Origin: Hyphomonadaceae bacterium JAD_PAG50586_4
Lineage (GTDB): Bacteria > Pseudomonadota > Alphaproteobacteria > Caulobacterales > Aquidulcibacteraceae
Reading direction: 5' to 3'
Assembly (NCBI GenBank): GCA_023242925.1
Contig: CP096134.1
Span: 3,181,501 to 3,245,500 of the forward strand
DNA: 64,000 nt
Shown: piece after piece, positions 18,691 through 26,792 of the stretch
How positions within the stretch are numbered: the first letter of the stretch is position 1
How the letters are laid out: every line of letters begins with the position of its first letter
Translations under genes and position numbers: made by a program
The notes under the pieces: generated by a model
The model's input: the letters and a program-made list of their open reading frames with translations, nothing else
Told to the model about the DNA's origin: nothing
The model's database searches: none

Positions 18691-19467
18691 ATGCTCGTGC
18701 TCGTTGAACGCCGCGGCGCTGTCGCCATCGTCACCCTCAATCGGCCCGAGGCGATGAATGCGCTCTCCGCGGCGCTCCGCATCGAATTGGCGAACGCGTT
18801 CATGGAGCTCAACGGCGACGACAACGTGCGCGCCATCGTACTGACGGGCGCGGGGCACAAAGCGTTCACCGCCGGGCTCGATCTCAAAGAACTCGGCGCC
18901 GGCGCCAGCATCGTCGCCTCCGCCAATCCGACGAGCGCGGAGAAAGACCCGGTTCAAGCGCTCGCGCGCTGCCGCAAGCCGATCATCGGCGCGATCAATG
19001 GCGTGGCTATCACTGGCGGCTTTGAAATGGCGCTCGGCTGCGATGTGATCTACGCCTCCACCAATGCGCGCTTCGCCGACACGCACACGCGCATCGGCAT
19101 CATGCCGGGCTGGGGCTTGTCGCAAAAACTCTCGCGCGTCATCGGCATTTTCCGCGCCAAGGAACTTTCGCTCTCCGGCAATTTCCTCGATGCGGAAACC
19201 GCGTGCGCCTGGGGCCTCGTCAACCGCGTGTTCGCGCCGGACGAATTGCTGCCGGCCGCGATCAAGCTCGCCGAAGATATCGCCAGCGCGCCGCCGCACA
19301 TGGTGCAAGCCTATAAGCGTCTCATCGACGAAGGCTTCGCGATGAATTTCGGCGATGGCCTCAAGCACGAAACCGCCACCTCCACGCCGCTCAATGCAGC
19401 CGTGAGCTCAAGCGCCGTCGAACAAGCCCGCGCCAGCGTCATGGCGCGCGGCCGCGATCAACAATAG
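18691..19467 (+). CDS. Enoyl-CoA hydratase/isomerase family protein (crotonase)
   Basis: 258 residues. The oxyanion-hole segments are visible as GHKAFTAGLDLKELG (about 60-74) and NGVAITGGFEMALGCDVIYAS (about 102-122, second backbone NH). The following THTRIGIMPGWGLSQ carries a sequence pattern seen in a subgroup of crotonases where one of the two catalytic glutamates is absent, so hydratase chemistry is less certain than the fold. It probably hydrates or otherwise processes an acyl-CoA produced by the ligase upstream. Confidence 0.92.
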   Translation: MLVLVERRGAVAIVTLNRPEAMNALSAALRIELANAFMELNGDDNVRAIVLTGAGHKAFTAGLDLKELGAGASIVASANPTSAEKDPVQALARCRKPIIGAINGVAITGGFEMALGCDVIYASTNARFADTHTRIGIMPGWGLSQKLSRVIGIFRAKELSLSGNFLDAETACAWGLVNRVFAPDELLPAAIKLAEDIASAPPHMVQAYKRLIDEGFAMNFGDGLKHETATSTPLNAAVSSSAVEQARASVMARGRDQQ

Positions 19468-19524
19468 GCTTGCTTTCGCGCGTGGGCGGGCAAATCTAGT
19501 CTTTGAAGCCAGGAGACCGCGCCC

Positions 19525-19764
19525 ATGAGCAAGATCATTTATGAGATCATCAAGCATGACGGAGGCTGGGCGTTTAAGCTTGGCGACACGATCTCCGAGA
19601 CGTTCAAGGATCACGACACCGCCTACAACGCGGCCAAGCGCGTCGCCCGCGAGCAGATGATCGCGGGGCAGACTGTAGGCATTTCCTGGGAAGACGAACG
19701 CGGCCGCTGGCACGACGAAATTTCAAAGGGCGATGATCGACCTGAAGTCGAGGTGCGGGATTGA
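19525..19764 (+). CDS. Small DUF2188-like protein
   Basis: 79 residues: MSKIIYEIIKHDGGWAFKLG, then a hydrophilic helix AYNAAKRVAREQMIAG and a strand-rich end (VGISWEDERGRWHDE). The pattern of a short strand, 'H-DGGWAxK' and an amphipathic Ala/Arg helix matches the small DUF2188 family, of unknown function. GGAG ribosome site at 19511-19514 region. Convergent with dps, sharing a hairpin. Confidence 0.75.
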   Translation: MSKIIYEIIKHDGGWAFKLGDTISETFKDHDTAYNAAKRVAREQMIAGQTVGISWEDERGRWHDEISKGDDRPEVEVRD

Positions 19765-19766
19765 GG

Positions 19767-19792
19767 ATCGAAGCTCACAAATGAGCTTCGAT
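19767..19792. terminator. Hairpin shared by the DUF2188-like gene and dps
   Basis: ATCGAAGCTCA (19767-19777), loop CAAA, TGAGCTTCGAT (19782-19792): a perfect 11-bp stem that contains the dps stop codon and the last codons of Dps. It sits between two converging genes, so bidirectional termination or mRNA 3-prime protection is likely; T runs are absent. Confidence 0.6.
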
Positions 19793-20245
19793 GAACCACA
19801 AATCCTTATCCATCTGACGTGACACGCCGGTGAACAGATCGGCCGTGTCCTTATCGCCGGCCTCATCAGACGCATCGATGGCGGCGCGCACATTCTTGCC
19901 GAAGGCGGCGATGCGATCGGCCACAGCCTTCAGATGCTCCTTCTCGTCGGTGAGGTTCACCGGATACGGCGTGAGCGTCGAGTTCTTGACAGCGACCTGC
20001 GCCGTGCCTTCGGCCACGCCAGCCAGCATCACCGCGCGCTCGGCAATGTCATCCACAAACGTATCAACGCGGGCTTGGATTTGATCGAACAATTCGTGCA
20101 GGGCGATAAAGTTCGGCCCCTTCACGTTCCAATGCGCCTGCTTGATCGACAGCCGCAGATCGATCGCATCGGCCAGACGCGCGTTCAAAAGCGCGATCAT
20201 GGCCTTGCGGGTGTTGTCGGGAAGGTCGTTACGGGTAGCGCCCAT
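19775..20245 (-). CDS. dps: DNA-protection ferritin-like protein Dps
   Basis: 156 residues in the Dps family length range. Intersubunit ferroxidase residues are visible in IKQAHWNVKGPNF (His), LHELFDQI (His/Glu-rich helix) and VDDIAERAVML (Asp, Glu). Dps dodecamers store iron, consume hydrogen peroxide and coat DNA in stationary phase. N-terminus MGATRNDLPDNTRKAMIALL has few lysines, so DNA binding may be weak. Monocistronic; its end overlaps the hairpin shared with the convergent neighbour. Confidence 0.96.
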   Translation of the reverse strand: MGATRNDLPDNTRKAMIALLNARLADAIDLRLSIKQAHWNVKGPNFIALHELFDQIQARVDTFVDDIAERAVMLAGVAEGTAQVAVKNSTLTPYPVNLTDEKEHLKAVADRIAAFGKNVRAAIDASDEAGDKDTADLFTGVSRQMDKDLWFIEAHL

Positions 20246-20352
20246 GTTCGTGGTCCTCGAATGCCTGTCGCCCCTATGTGGTTCCCATTCTCGTCAGGGC
20301 AACACAATCACCCATTGATATGATTGAAAATGGCCATTGAGCGCTTCGATGC

Positions 20353-21327
20353 TCAAAGCGCCTTCAACCAATCGACCAGAATGGGCGTGGTTTCGGCAGG
20401 GGTTTCCTGCTGGGTCCAGTGGCCGCAATTTGGGATCAGGCGCACGCCCTGCAGATTGGGGATCATCTCCTTCATCCGGTCGGTCATGGCGGCGATGTCG
20501 CCGTCGCCGAACATTTTGAGCACCATGTCCTGCGCGCCAGCCACGAACAGCGCCGGCTGGTGAATGCGGCGATCCTCGACGCCGCCCATCATTGCAAAAT
20601 CGCGCTCGAAATTGCGATAGCGATTGATCGGTCCGCGAAAGCCTGATTTCTCGAACTCTTTCACGTAATAGTCGATGTCAGCATCGCTCAGCCAGGGCGG
20701 GAATTGCGCGGGGTCGTCCAGGCCCTTCAACATCGGCTCACCCGCAGGCTTATTCAGATTGCCCCAGCGCCCATCGGAATTCGCCGACGATGCAAAATAG
20801 AGCCGGCGCAACGCGCCGCGCACATCGGCTTCAAACTCAGCTTCCGCCACACCCTCGGCCTGGAAATAGTCCATGTAGAAGAACTTGCCCTGGTCGCGGT
20901 ACATCATCTTAAAGATGTGATTGAGCGGCGCTGGCGGGCGCTCGAAATACGGCACAGAGAGGCCAGCCACCGCACGCACTTTGCTCGGATGCAGCACGGC
21001 TGTGTGCCATACGATTGGCGCGCCCCAATCATGGCCCATGAGCACGGCGGGCTTGTCCGGCGAGAGCGCATCGATGACGCCCGCAACGTCGGCGGTCATT
21101 TCCTTCATCGCATACGCTTCGACAGCCTGCGGCTTCTCCGAGCCGCCATAGCCGCGCACATCGATCGCGCAGGCCGTGAAGCCCGCGTCGGCGATTGGCT
21201 TCATCTGATGGCGCCACGAATACCAGCTCTCGGGAAAGCCGTGCACCATGACCACGAGCGGGCCGGCGCCCTCAATCGCTGCGCGGACCTTGATGCCGTT
21301 TGTGTCGATCATGCGAAATTCGGGCAT
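20353..21327 (-). CDS. Alpha/beta hydrolase, soluble epoxide hydrolase type
   Basis: 324 residues with the epoxide-hydrolase signature: oxyanion motif HGFP (29-32) followed by ESWYSWRHQ, nucleophile Asp100 in GHDWGA, cap-domain tyrosine in YRNFERD, and catalytic His in NCGHWTQQE near the C-terminus. Asp rather than Ser as nucleophile separates it from esterases; haloalkane dehalogenase is the alternative but lacks this YRNxxRD pattern. It opens epoxides to diols in the cytoplasm. It stands alone between dps and the antiporter gene. Confidence 0.9.
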   Translation of the reverse strand: MPEFRMIDTNGIKVRAAIEGAGPLVVMVHGFPESWYSWRHQMKPIADAGFTACAIDVRGYGGSEKPQAVEAYAMKEMTADVAGVIDALSPDKPAVLMGHDWGAPIVWHTAVLHPSKVRAVAGLSVPYFERPPAPLNHIFKMMYRDQGKFFYMDYFQAEGVAEAEFEADVRGALRRLYFASSANSDGRWGNLNKPAGEPMLKGLDDPAQFPPWLSDADIDYYVKEFEKSGFRGPINRYRNFERDFAMMGGVEDRRIHQPALFVAGAQDMVLKMFGDGDIAAMTDRMKEMIPNLQGVRLIPNCGHWTQQETPAETTPILVDWLKAL

Positions 21328-21390
21328 GTCTCTCTCCCTTTTCGCGTGAGCCTAGCAGCAAACGCGTCGCCGCGAACTGGCGACGTAACG

Positions 21391-23256
21391 TCAGGCGTCC
21401 TCGGCCTCGCCGATAATGTCTTCCGCCTCGTCGTTGATCGCTTCGCCCTCTTTGCGCGGGCGCGTGAATGGCGTCGGCTTCGGCGTCTGCATATTGCCGC
21501 GCATCAGCCCCCGCCCGGCTTCGATCCCGCCGGCGAGCTGCATCTCGAAGCGCTCAGCGTCGCGATCGCGAACGTCTTCGATGGTCTCGGCAATGTCGAT
21601 GTCGGAGAAGCCCAGTTCACGCAGGATGGCGGCGCTGAAGGTGAGCGACGATTCAAACAGCTCGCGGATTTGATAGTCGACGCCCGCCTGCACCAATCGC
21701 ATCGAATGGCCACGATCGAAGGCGCGGGCGAAAATCTTCACGTGCGGGAATTCGGATTTGACCAGAGCGACGATGCGGTCGGTCACGTCCGGCTTTTCGA
21801 CGCAGATCAAAATCGCTTCCGCATTTGCAGCGCCCGAAGCGTGCAGCACATCGAGACGCGTGCCATCGCCGTAATAAATCTTGAAGCCGAAGGTCGCGGC
21901 GACCTGGATCATCTCCACATCGGTTTCGATCAGCGACATTTCCACACCGCGCGCGAGCAAGCCTTGGCTCGCCACCTGCGCGAAGCGACCGAAGCCCACG
22001 AACAGCACGCGCCCGTGCAAATCCTTGGCGTCTTCCACGCCGTCGCGGTTCTCGACCGGCTCGGGCAGATAGCGACGCACCACCAGCACCACGAGCGGCG
22101 TCAGCGCCATCGAGATAATCACGATCGCGGTCATCACGGCAGCGATCTCGGTGCTCATCACGCCGCCGGCGAGAGCGGCCGAATAGAGCACGAACGCAAA
22201 TTCGCCGCCCTGCGCAAAGAGCGCGGCCCGCGTGATGGCTTCGCGTTGGTCGGCGCCAAATACGCGGGCGATGCCGTAAATGCCTAGCGCTTTGACCACC
22301 ATGAAGGCCAGCACGCCCGCGCCGATCAGCTGCCATTCGGCGAGCACAACAGTGATGTTCAGCGACATGCCGACGCTGATGAAAAAGAGCGCCAGCAGGA
22401 TGCCGCGGAACGGTTCGACGTCGGCTTCAAGTTGATGCCGGAACACGGAATCCGAGAGCAGCACGCCGGCGAGGAACGCGCCCATCGCCATCGACAAGCC
22501 GCCCACATCCATCAGCAGCGCCGTGCCCAGCACCACGAGCAGCGCCGCCGCCGTCATCACCTCGCGCGCGCCAGAGCGTGCGAGAATGCCGAAGAACGGA
22601 TTGAGCACGTAGCGCCCTGCCAGAAACACAATGGCGATGGCGCCAATGCCGAGCAGCACGCTCTGCCACAGCGGCGGCGCATCTTCCGGCACGCCAACCG
22701 TGAGCCCCGCTATCACCGCGACCAGCGCCAAGAGCGGCACGATCATCAAATCTTCAAACAGCAAAATCGAAATGTTGCGCTGGCCGGCAGCGCTCGACGT
22801 CTCGCCCGCGTCGTCCATCATTTTCATGATCACGGCCGTCGACGAGAGCACAAAACCCGCCGCCCCAATCGAAGCCGCGGCCCAAGACTGCGCCGGCGCA
22901 ATCCCGACCCACGACAAGAGCGCAATACCAACGAACGTCAGCAAGACGATGCACGCGATCACCTGCGCGGCGCCTAGGCCAAAGATTTCCTTGCGCAGCG
23001 CCCAGAGCTTCGCTGGGCGCATCTCCAAGCCGATGATGAACAAGAACATGACCACGCCGAATTCGGCGACGTGCAGAATGTTTTCCGGATCGCTAAATAG
23101 CCCCAAGCCAAACGGCCCGATCACCAGGCCCGCCGCGAGGTAGCCCAGCACCGAACCCAGCCCCAAGCGGCGAAACAGCGGCGCTGCAACCACCGCGGTT
23201 GCTAACAGCGCCACCGCATGTTCGAGCCCCAAACCACCTGCCGCCTCAGCCGCCAT
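21391..23256 (-). CDS. Monovalent cation:proton antiporter, Kef/CPA2 type with TrkA-N domain
   Basis: 621 residues from ATG 23256 (MAAEAAGGLGLEHAVALLAT); the longer frame to 23463 adds unrelated sequence. About 12 hydrophobic segments (residues 5-390) with the CPA2 region GVVMFLFIIGLEMRP, then a cytosolic Rossmann TrkA-N domain beginning GRVLFVGFGRFAQVASQ and an acidic tail. It exchanges K+ (or Na+) for H+ across the inner membrane and is gated by nucleotide or thiol ligands in characterised relatives. Divergent from chpT, with start codons about 130 bp apart. Confidence 0.93.
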   Translation of the reverse strand: MAAEAAGGLGLEHAVALLATAVVAAPLFRRLGLGSVLGYLAAGLVIGPFGLGLFSDPENILHVAEFGVVMFLFIIGLEMRPAKLWALRKEIFGLGAAQVIACIVLLTFVGIALLSWVGIAPAQSWAAASIGAAGFVLSSTAVIMKMMDDAGETSSAAGQRNISILLFEDLMIVPLLALVAVIAGLTVGVPEDAPPLWQSVLLGIGAIAIVFLAGRYVLNPFFGILARSGAREVMTAAALLVVLGTALLMDVGGLSMAMGAFLAGVLLSDSVFRHQLEADVEPFRGILLALFFISVGMSLNITVVLAEWQLIGAGVLAFMVVKALGIYGIARVFGADQREAITRAALFAQGGEFAFVLYSAALAGGVMSTEIAAVMTAIVIISMALTPLVVLVVRRYLPEPVENRDGVEDAKDLHGRVLFVGFGRFAQVASQGLLARGVEMSLIETDVEMIQVAATFGFKIYYGDGTRLDVLHASGAANAEAILICVEKPDVTDRIVALVKSEFPHVKIFARAFDRGHSMRLVQAGVDYQIRELFESSLTFSAAILRELGFSDIDIAETIEDVRDRDAERFEMQLAGGIEAGRGLMRGNMQTPKPTPFTRPRKEGEAINDEAEDIIGEAEDA

Positions 23257-23383
23257 GCCGCTTCCTTGCCTCGTTGTAAGCTCAACCCGGCATAACATGG
23301 GTTTGCGCAGCGGCCACCCCAAGCGCATGAGACACGACGCGAATCTCTCTATGGTTCCGGGTCTTCCCCGTTCGGAGCGCGCG

Positions 23384-24013
23384 ATGATCGAGAATACGAA
23401 GCTGACGGCGCTTGTCGCCTCGCGCATCTGCCATGACATGGTCGAGCCGATGAGCGCGATCATTCAGGGCCTTGAGATGATCAAGGACGGCGACGGCAAA
23501 ACGGATCCCGATGCGCTCTCGTTGCTCGACAATGGCGTCGGCAAAGCCTGGGCGAAGCTTGAGTTTTTCCGTTTTGCGATGGCCGGCGCGACCGCCGAGG
23601 GCGACAGCGAAATTGAAGAAGGCCGCGCGGTTGCGATCAAATTGTATGGCGTGTTGAAGCCGGAATTGTTGTGGAACGTGCCGATTGTGGCGATGCCGCG
23701 CCCGGCGGTGCGGGTGATCGTGAACTTGTTGCTGATCGCCAACGAATGCCTGCCGCGCGGCGGCACAGTAGAAGTTACGGCGGCGAAACATGGCGAGGGC
23801 GGCGAAGTGGTCGTCACCGCCAAGGGTCCGCGCGCGAAATTGCGGGAAGCCACGGCGCTCGCTTTGCGCGGCGACGAGAGCGACCTTTCCGGCCACACCA
23901 TCCAGCCGACGCTGACCAGCCTGCTCGCCCGCCAGGGCGGCGTTGAGCTCTCGACCCGCGAAAGCGAAGAGCAAGTTCAGCTGATCGCCCGTTCGCCGGC
24001 GTTCAAACTCTGA
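23384..24013 (+). CDS. chpT: Histidine phosphotransferase ChpT
   Basis: 209 residues from ATG 23384, six bases after GGAG. H-box LVASRICHDMVEP with phospho-accepting His17, then a dimerisation helix hairpin and a degenerate HATPase-like domain lacking the N and G ATP-binding boxes, which is the ChpT fold. ChpT relays phosphate from the hybrid kinase CckA to CtrA and CpdR, controlling the alphaproteobacterial cell cycle. The longer frame from 23255 overlaps the divergent antiporter gene and is not credible. Next come a receiver protein and CheR, an order seen in Caulobacterales. Confidence 0.9.
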   Translation: MIENTKLTALVASRICHDMVEPMSAIIQGLEMIKDGDGKTDPDALSLLDNGVGKAWAKLEFFRFAMAGATAEGDSEIEEGRAVAIKLYGVLKPELLWNVPIVAMPRPAVRVIVNLLLIANECLPRGGTVEVTAAKHGEGGEVVVTAKGPRAKLREATALALRGDESDLSGHTIQPTLTSLLARQGGVELSTRESEEQVQLIARSPAFKL

Positions 24014-24076
24014 TCTCGTAAACACTCGTTAACCGCATCTTGCGCACTGTCGGGAACAACCGACGGAGCTTGATTC

Positions 24077-24442
24077 ATGAGACGCTGCCTGATCGTGGAC
24101 GACAGCCGTGTCATCCGCAAAGTGGCGCGACGCATTCTCGAAGACATGCGCTTCGAGATTGAAGAAGCGGCCGACGGCTTAGAAGCCCTGCAAGCCTGCC
24201 GCCGGCAAATGCCGGATGCGATCCTGCTCGATTGGACGATGCCGGTGATGAGCGGCATCGATTTCCTCAAGCAGCTCCGCAAAGAGCCGAACGGCGACAA
24301 GCCCACGGTCGTGTTCTGCACCACAGAAAACGACGTCGAGCGTATTTCCGAAGCGCTCAAAGCCGGCGCCGACGAATACATGATGAAGCCGTTCGACGGC
24401 GACATCCTGCAATCCAAATTCGCCGAAGCGGGCATCGTCTGA
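24077..24442 (+). CDS. Single-domain response regulator (CheY-like)
   Basis: 121 residues, one receiver domain only: acidic D8-D9, phosphorylation site D52 in LLDWTMPVMSG, T85-like CTTEN, and K in MMKPFDGD near 103. No output domain, so it acts by protein interaction. It sits 63 bp after chpT and overlaps cheR by the TGATG at 24440-24444. It could be a chemotaxis CheY variant or a cell-cycle receiver; CpdR-like roles cannot be excluded. Confidence 0.92.
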   Translation: MRRCLIVDDSRVIRKVARRILEDMRFEIEEAADGLEALQACRRQMPDAILLDWTMPVMSGIDFLKQLRKEPNGDKPTVVFCTTENDVERISEALKAGADEYMMKPFDGDILQSKFAEAGIV

Positions 24443-25269
24443 TGCTCAACGACGCCGAATTCGCGCTGGTTGCGCGCGAAGTGAAGCAGCGCTCGGGCGC
24501 AGTGCTGACGCGCGACATGGGCGGCGCGGTCGAGATCCGCTTGCACCCGCCGTCGCGCCGCGAAGGCTTCGGCTCGGTTGGCGAGCTCATTGGGGCGGCG
24601 CGGATTCGGCCGGACGGCTCGTTGTGGAACCAGATCACCGACACGCTCGCGCACGCCGAAACCCGCTTTTTCCGCGACCGCGCACAGTTTGAAAAACTAC
24701 GCGGCGAAATCCTCCCCAACGCGCTCGCGCGGCGCGGCCATGAGCGCGTGCGCGTCTGGTCGGCGGCGTGTGCGACGGGGCAAGAGCCCTATTCCGTCGC
24801 CATGCTCGTGGACGACATGCGCAACGAGGGCCTCAACCCCAATGTCGAAATCGTCGCCACCGACCTTTCCCCGCGCCTGATCGATAAAGCCCGCGCCGGC
24901 CTCTACACGCAGTTTGAAATCCAACGCGGCCTGCCGATCCGCAAACTGATCGCGCACTTTGAAAAGGCCGGCGACCTCTGGCGCATTTCCGATCGCCTGC
25001 GCGCGGGCGTGAAGTACGAACAGCACAATCTGATGAAGCATCCAGGCCATCTCGGCCAATTCGACATCGTCCTCCTCGCCAACGTGCTGCCGCTGTTCGA
25101 TCCTGAAACCGCCGCCGCCGTGCTCGATCGCGTGGCGGATCTGCTTGCGCCAGGCGGCGCGATCATGCTGGGCGCCGGCGAGACGCTGCCGGAAAGCGCC
25201 AACGGCTTCACCCTCGAAAACGGCTTCGCCCACCGCGCCAGCGATGCCGCGCGCGTGGCGGCGGCTTAA
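24442..25269 (+). CDS. cheR: Chemotaxis-type protein-glutamate methyltransferase CheR
   Basis: 275 residues from ATG 24442, overlapping the receiver's stop codon. N-terminal all-helical CheR_N domain (MLNDAEFALVAREVKQRSG) and C-terminal SAM-dependent domain with TRFFRDRAQFEKLR, VWSAACATGQEPYSVAM and EIVATDLSPRLIDKARAG. It methylates glutamates of chemoreceptors using SAM. No receptor, CheA or CheB gene is in the window, so it probably feeds a pathway encoded elsewhere or a non-chemotaxis signalling system linked to ChpT. Confidence 0.92.
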   Translation: MLNDAEFALVAREVKQRSGAVLTRDMGGAVEIRLHPPSRREGFGSVGELIGAARIRPDGSLWNQITDTLAHAETRFFRDRAQFEKLRGEILPNALARRGHERVRVWSAACATGQEPYSVAMLVDDMRNEGLNPNVEIVATDLSPRLIDKARAGLYTQFEIQRGLPIRKLIAHFEKAGDLWRISDRLRAGVKYEQHNLMKHPGHLGQFDIVLLANVLPLFDPETAAAVLDRVADLLAPGGAIMLGAGETLPESANGFTLENGFAHRASDAARVAAA

Positions 25270-25272
25270 ACA

Positions 25273-25464
25273 CTAACGACGCTCGATCGGCGGACGCACT
25301 TGTGCGCGCGCTTCGTGCTGAGCGATGCGCGCCAGCCGATCCGCGATCGCCGCCGCGCGCTCGGCCAGTTTGAACCAGCGCTCAGCACTGGCGAGATCGC
25401 CGCGCCGGATCGCACGCCGCCCTTGCGCGGCGGCCTGCAAAACATCGTAGGGCTCGATGACCAT
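25273..25464 (-). CDS. Small conserved-looking hypothetical protein
   Basis: 63 residues, MVIEPYDVLQAAAQGRRAIR followed by an Ala/Glu/Arg-rich helix pair (WFKLAERAAAIADRLARIA). It ends 4 bp from the end of cheR (convergent) and begins just beside the REP-like element. Composition and predicted amphipathic helices suggest a real small helical protein; no family recognised. A longer overlapping frame is not protein-like. Confidence 0.5.
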   Translation of the reverse strand: MVIEPYDVLQAAAQGRRAIRRGDLASAERWFKLAERAAAIADRLARIAQHEARAQVRPPIERR

Positions 25465-25480
25465 AAGGGCTCCTTTCTCT

Positions 25481-25609
25481 TCTCCCTTGTGGGAGAAGGT
25501 GTCGCTCGCGCACGCGAGCGACGGATGAGGGTGATGTGCAAAGCTTCGAACGTCGCGCGCGCACCCTCACCCGGCGCTGCGCGCCACCCTCTCCCACAAG
25601 GGGAGAGGG
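25481..25609. repeat. REP-like palindromic element with terminal inverted repeats
   Basis: Left end: hairpin TCTCCC-TTGT-GGGAGA (25481-25496), then the 10-bp palindrome GTCGCTCGCG-CA-CGCGAGCGAC (25501-25522). Right end: CCCTCTCCC-ACAAG-GGGAGAGGG (25587-25609). The two ends are inverted copies (about 20 bp with two mismatches), giving a MITE/REP-like unit of about 130 bp between genes. The GGGAGAGGGTG...CTCACCC-type sequence is a common dispersed intergenic repeat in alpha- and gammaproteobacteria. Only one copy lies in the window. Confidence 0.7.
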
Positions 25610-26170
25610 ACGCATGCGCGTGCGTCATCCTTGTTGATCTTGCGATCGGAAAAAGCAGAGCGGGACGCGGATAGAACGCGCCGCATGCGCCGCTTGCGCG
25701 ACGCGAAAAGACGCGATCAATCCGCGCCCCGATGATTGTTGGACGCCGGCTCGACGCGGGGAGGTCTTTCACTCCCGTGGTGCGATCGCCGACGGCGTGC
25801 GGGTTGTCGTGTTCGCGACAAGCCCCGGCGCCTCCCGTTTTTAGCGACGGGCTACGATCCCCTGCGCGTTACGTTTGGCGCGTCCCCGACACGAAGCGGC
25901 GCAAGCCTGCATCGTGCGTGAAGCGGCAAACGCCTGCGCCGCATATCGCGCGCGAACACCCGCGTTCGCATGGCGACACCCGGCAGATCGGCGCCGGGAG
26001 GCGGCGCAGCGCACAAGATCGCCACGCTCAATCATCACACGCCGCTTCGGTGCGAACAGGGTACCAATGCTCATGGGATGCGACGTGTGGGGGCAGTGTA
26101 CGGGTGGTTCTGGGGGTGTGGGATAGATTTTTTGAGAGCCAAGAATATCAGCTAGTTATCCTCAAAAAGC
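25610..26170. other. Gene-poor stretch between cheR region and the accessory insert
   Basis: About 560 bp with no reading frame I can support. Open frames on both strands are Arg/Ser/Pro/Ala-rich and lack ribosome sites. It holds the structured-RNA candidate above; after about 26090 base composition drops abruptly and becomes A/T-rich (ATAGATTTTTTGAGAG), marking the left edge of the insert. Confidence 0.5.
25745..25845 (+). ncRNA. Candidate structured RNA ending in a terminator-like T run
   Basis: GGGAGG (25759-25764) can pair locally with CTCCC (25772-25776) or distally with CCTCCC (25831-25836), which is followed by five Ts (25838-25842). Inside lies a perfect hairpin TTGTCG-TGTTCG-CGACAA (25804-25821). 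Mutually exclusive pairings next to a T run resemble an attenuator or a phage-type regulatory RNA. No downstream gene is within 350 bp. I have the impression that similar sequence occurs in other proteobacteria, but cannot verify it. Low confidence. Confidence 0.3.
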
Positions 26171-26201
26171 ATGGGTACCATACCTCCGGTTGAGGTGAAT
26201 C

Positions 26202-26792
26202 GTGCTTCCGACGGCCACGAGAATTACCGAGAAATTTGACCTGTTTATACAGGACTACATGCGGCGCGTTGCGCACAGCGAAGGGATGCTTCAGGGCATC
26301 TCACATCACGTGATGCACGAGGGAAAGGCTTGGCGTCTCGAACGCCCCGACGGAACGACGTCCGAGAGCGAATTGGAATCCCACGGCCATGAGATGACGA
26401 TCAAGTTCGACGAGCTTCCCAGATTCGGCTTCCAACAGGCGATGGAGAAGGCACGGGAACTTGCCGTTGCCATGCGCAATCAAGCCGAGCGCATGATGAT
26501 CAGAACTCTCGAAACCGATCTCCCCGAAAGCCAGCAAACCCAATCTAATCGGCCATTTGATCACGAGACGGTTTTTGAAGCGTTGGAGAAAATTCAAATC
26601 GACTTCGATAAAGGCGACGATGGCGCGTCGCAGCTAACGATGGTTGTTCATCCGGATATGATTCCGAAGCTAGAGAAGCTTTCAGCCGAGTTCGAAGCGT
26701 CCGAAGACCTCAAACGCCGTCACGAAGATATTATGAGGCGAAAGAAGGAAGAGTATCGTGAGAGAGAGGCTCGTCGCCGATTGGTTGGATAG
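26202..26792 (+). CDS. Accessory hypothetical protein, partner of the nuclease-like protein
   Basis: 196 residues from GTG 26202, six bases after GAGG. Mostly helical and charged: a middle segment FQQAMEKARELAVAMRNQAERM, then DHETVFEALEKIQIDFDKGDD, and a very basic C-terminal coiled coil (KRRHEDIMRRKKEEYRERE). No family recognised. It overlaps the downstream nuclease-like gene by 35 bp, so the two are cotranslated. An ATG at 26171 in another frame encodes a natural-looking 22-residue start that would join this frame if one T were removed near 26235-26237; the true N-terminus is therefore uncertain. Lower G+C than the neighbours indicates transfer. Confidence 0.7.
   Translation: MLPTATRITEKFDLFIQDYMRRVAHSEGMLQGISHHVMHEGKAWRLERPDGTTSESELESHGHEMTIKFDELPRFGFQQAMEKARELAVAMRNQAERMMIRTLETDLPESQQTQSNRPFDHETVFEALEKIQIDFDKGDDGASQLTMVVHPDMIPKLEKLSAEFEASEDLKRRHEDIMRRKKEEYREREARRRLVG

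Noticed and set aside
20704..22287. Plus-strand 527-codon open frame across the epoxide hydrolase and antiporter genes
   Set aside because: His/Arg/Ala-rich antisense shadow of two well-supported minus-strand genes; no ribosome site or recognisable domain.
25732..26193. Plus-strand 153-codon frame in the gene-poor stretch
   Set aside because: Ser/Arg/Pro-rich, no ribosome site and crosses the composition boundary; the RNA-structure explanation fits better.
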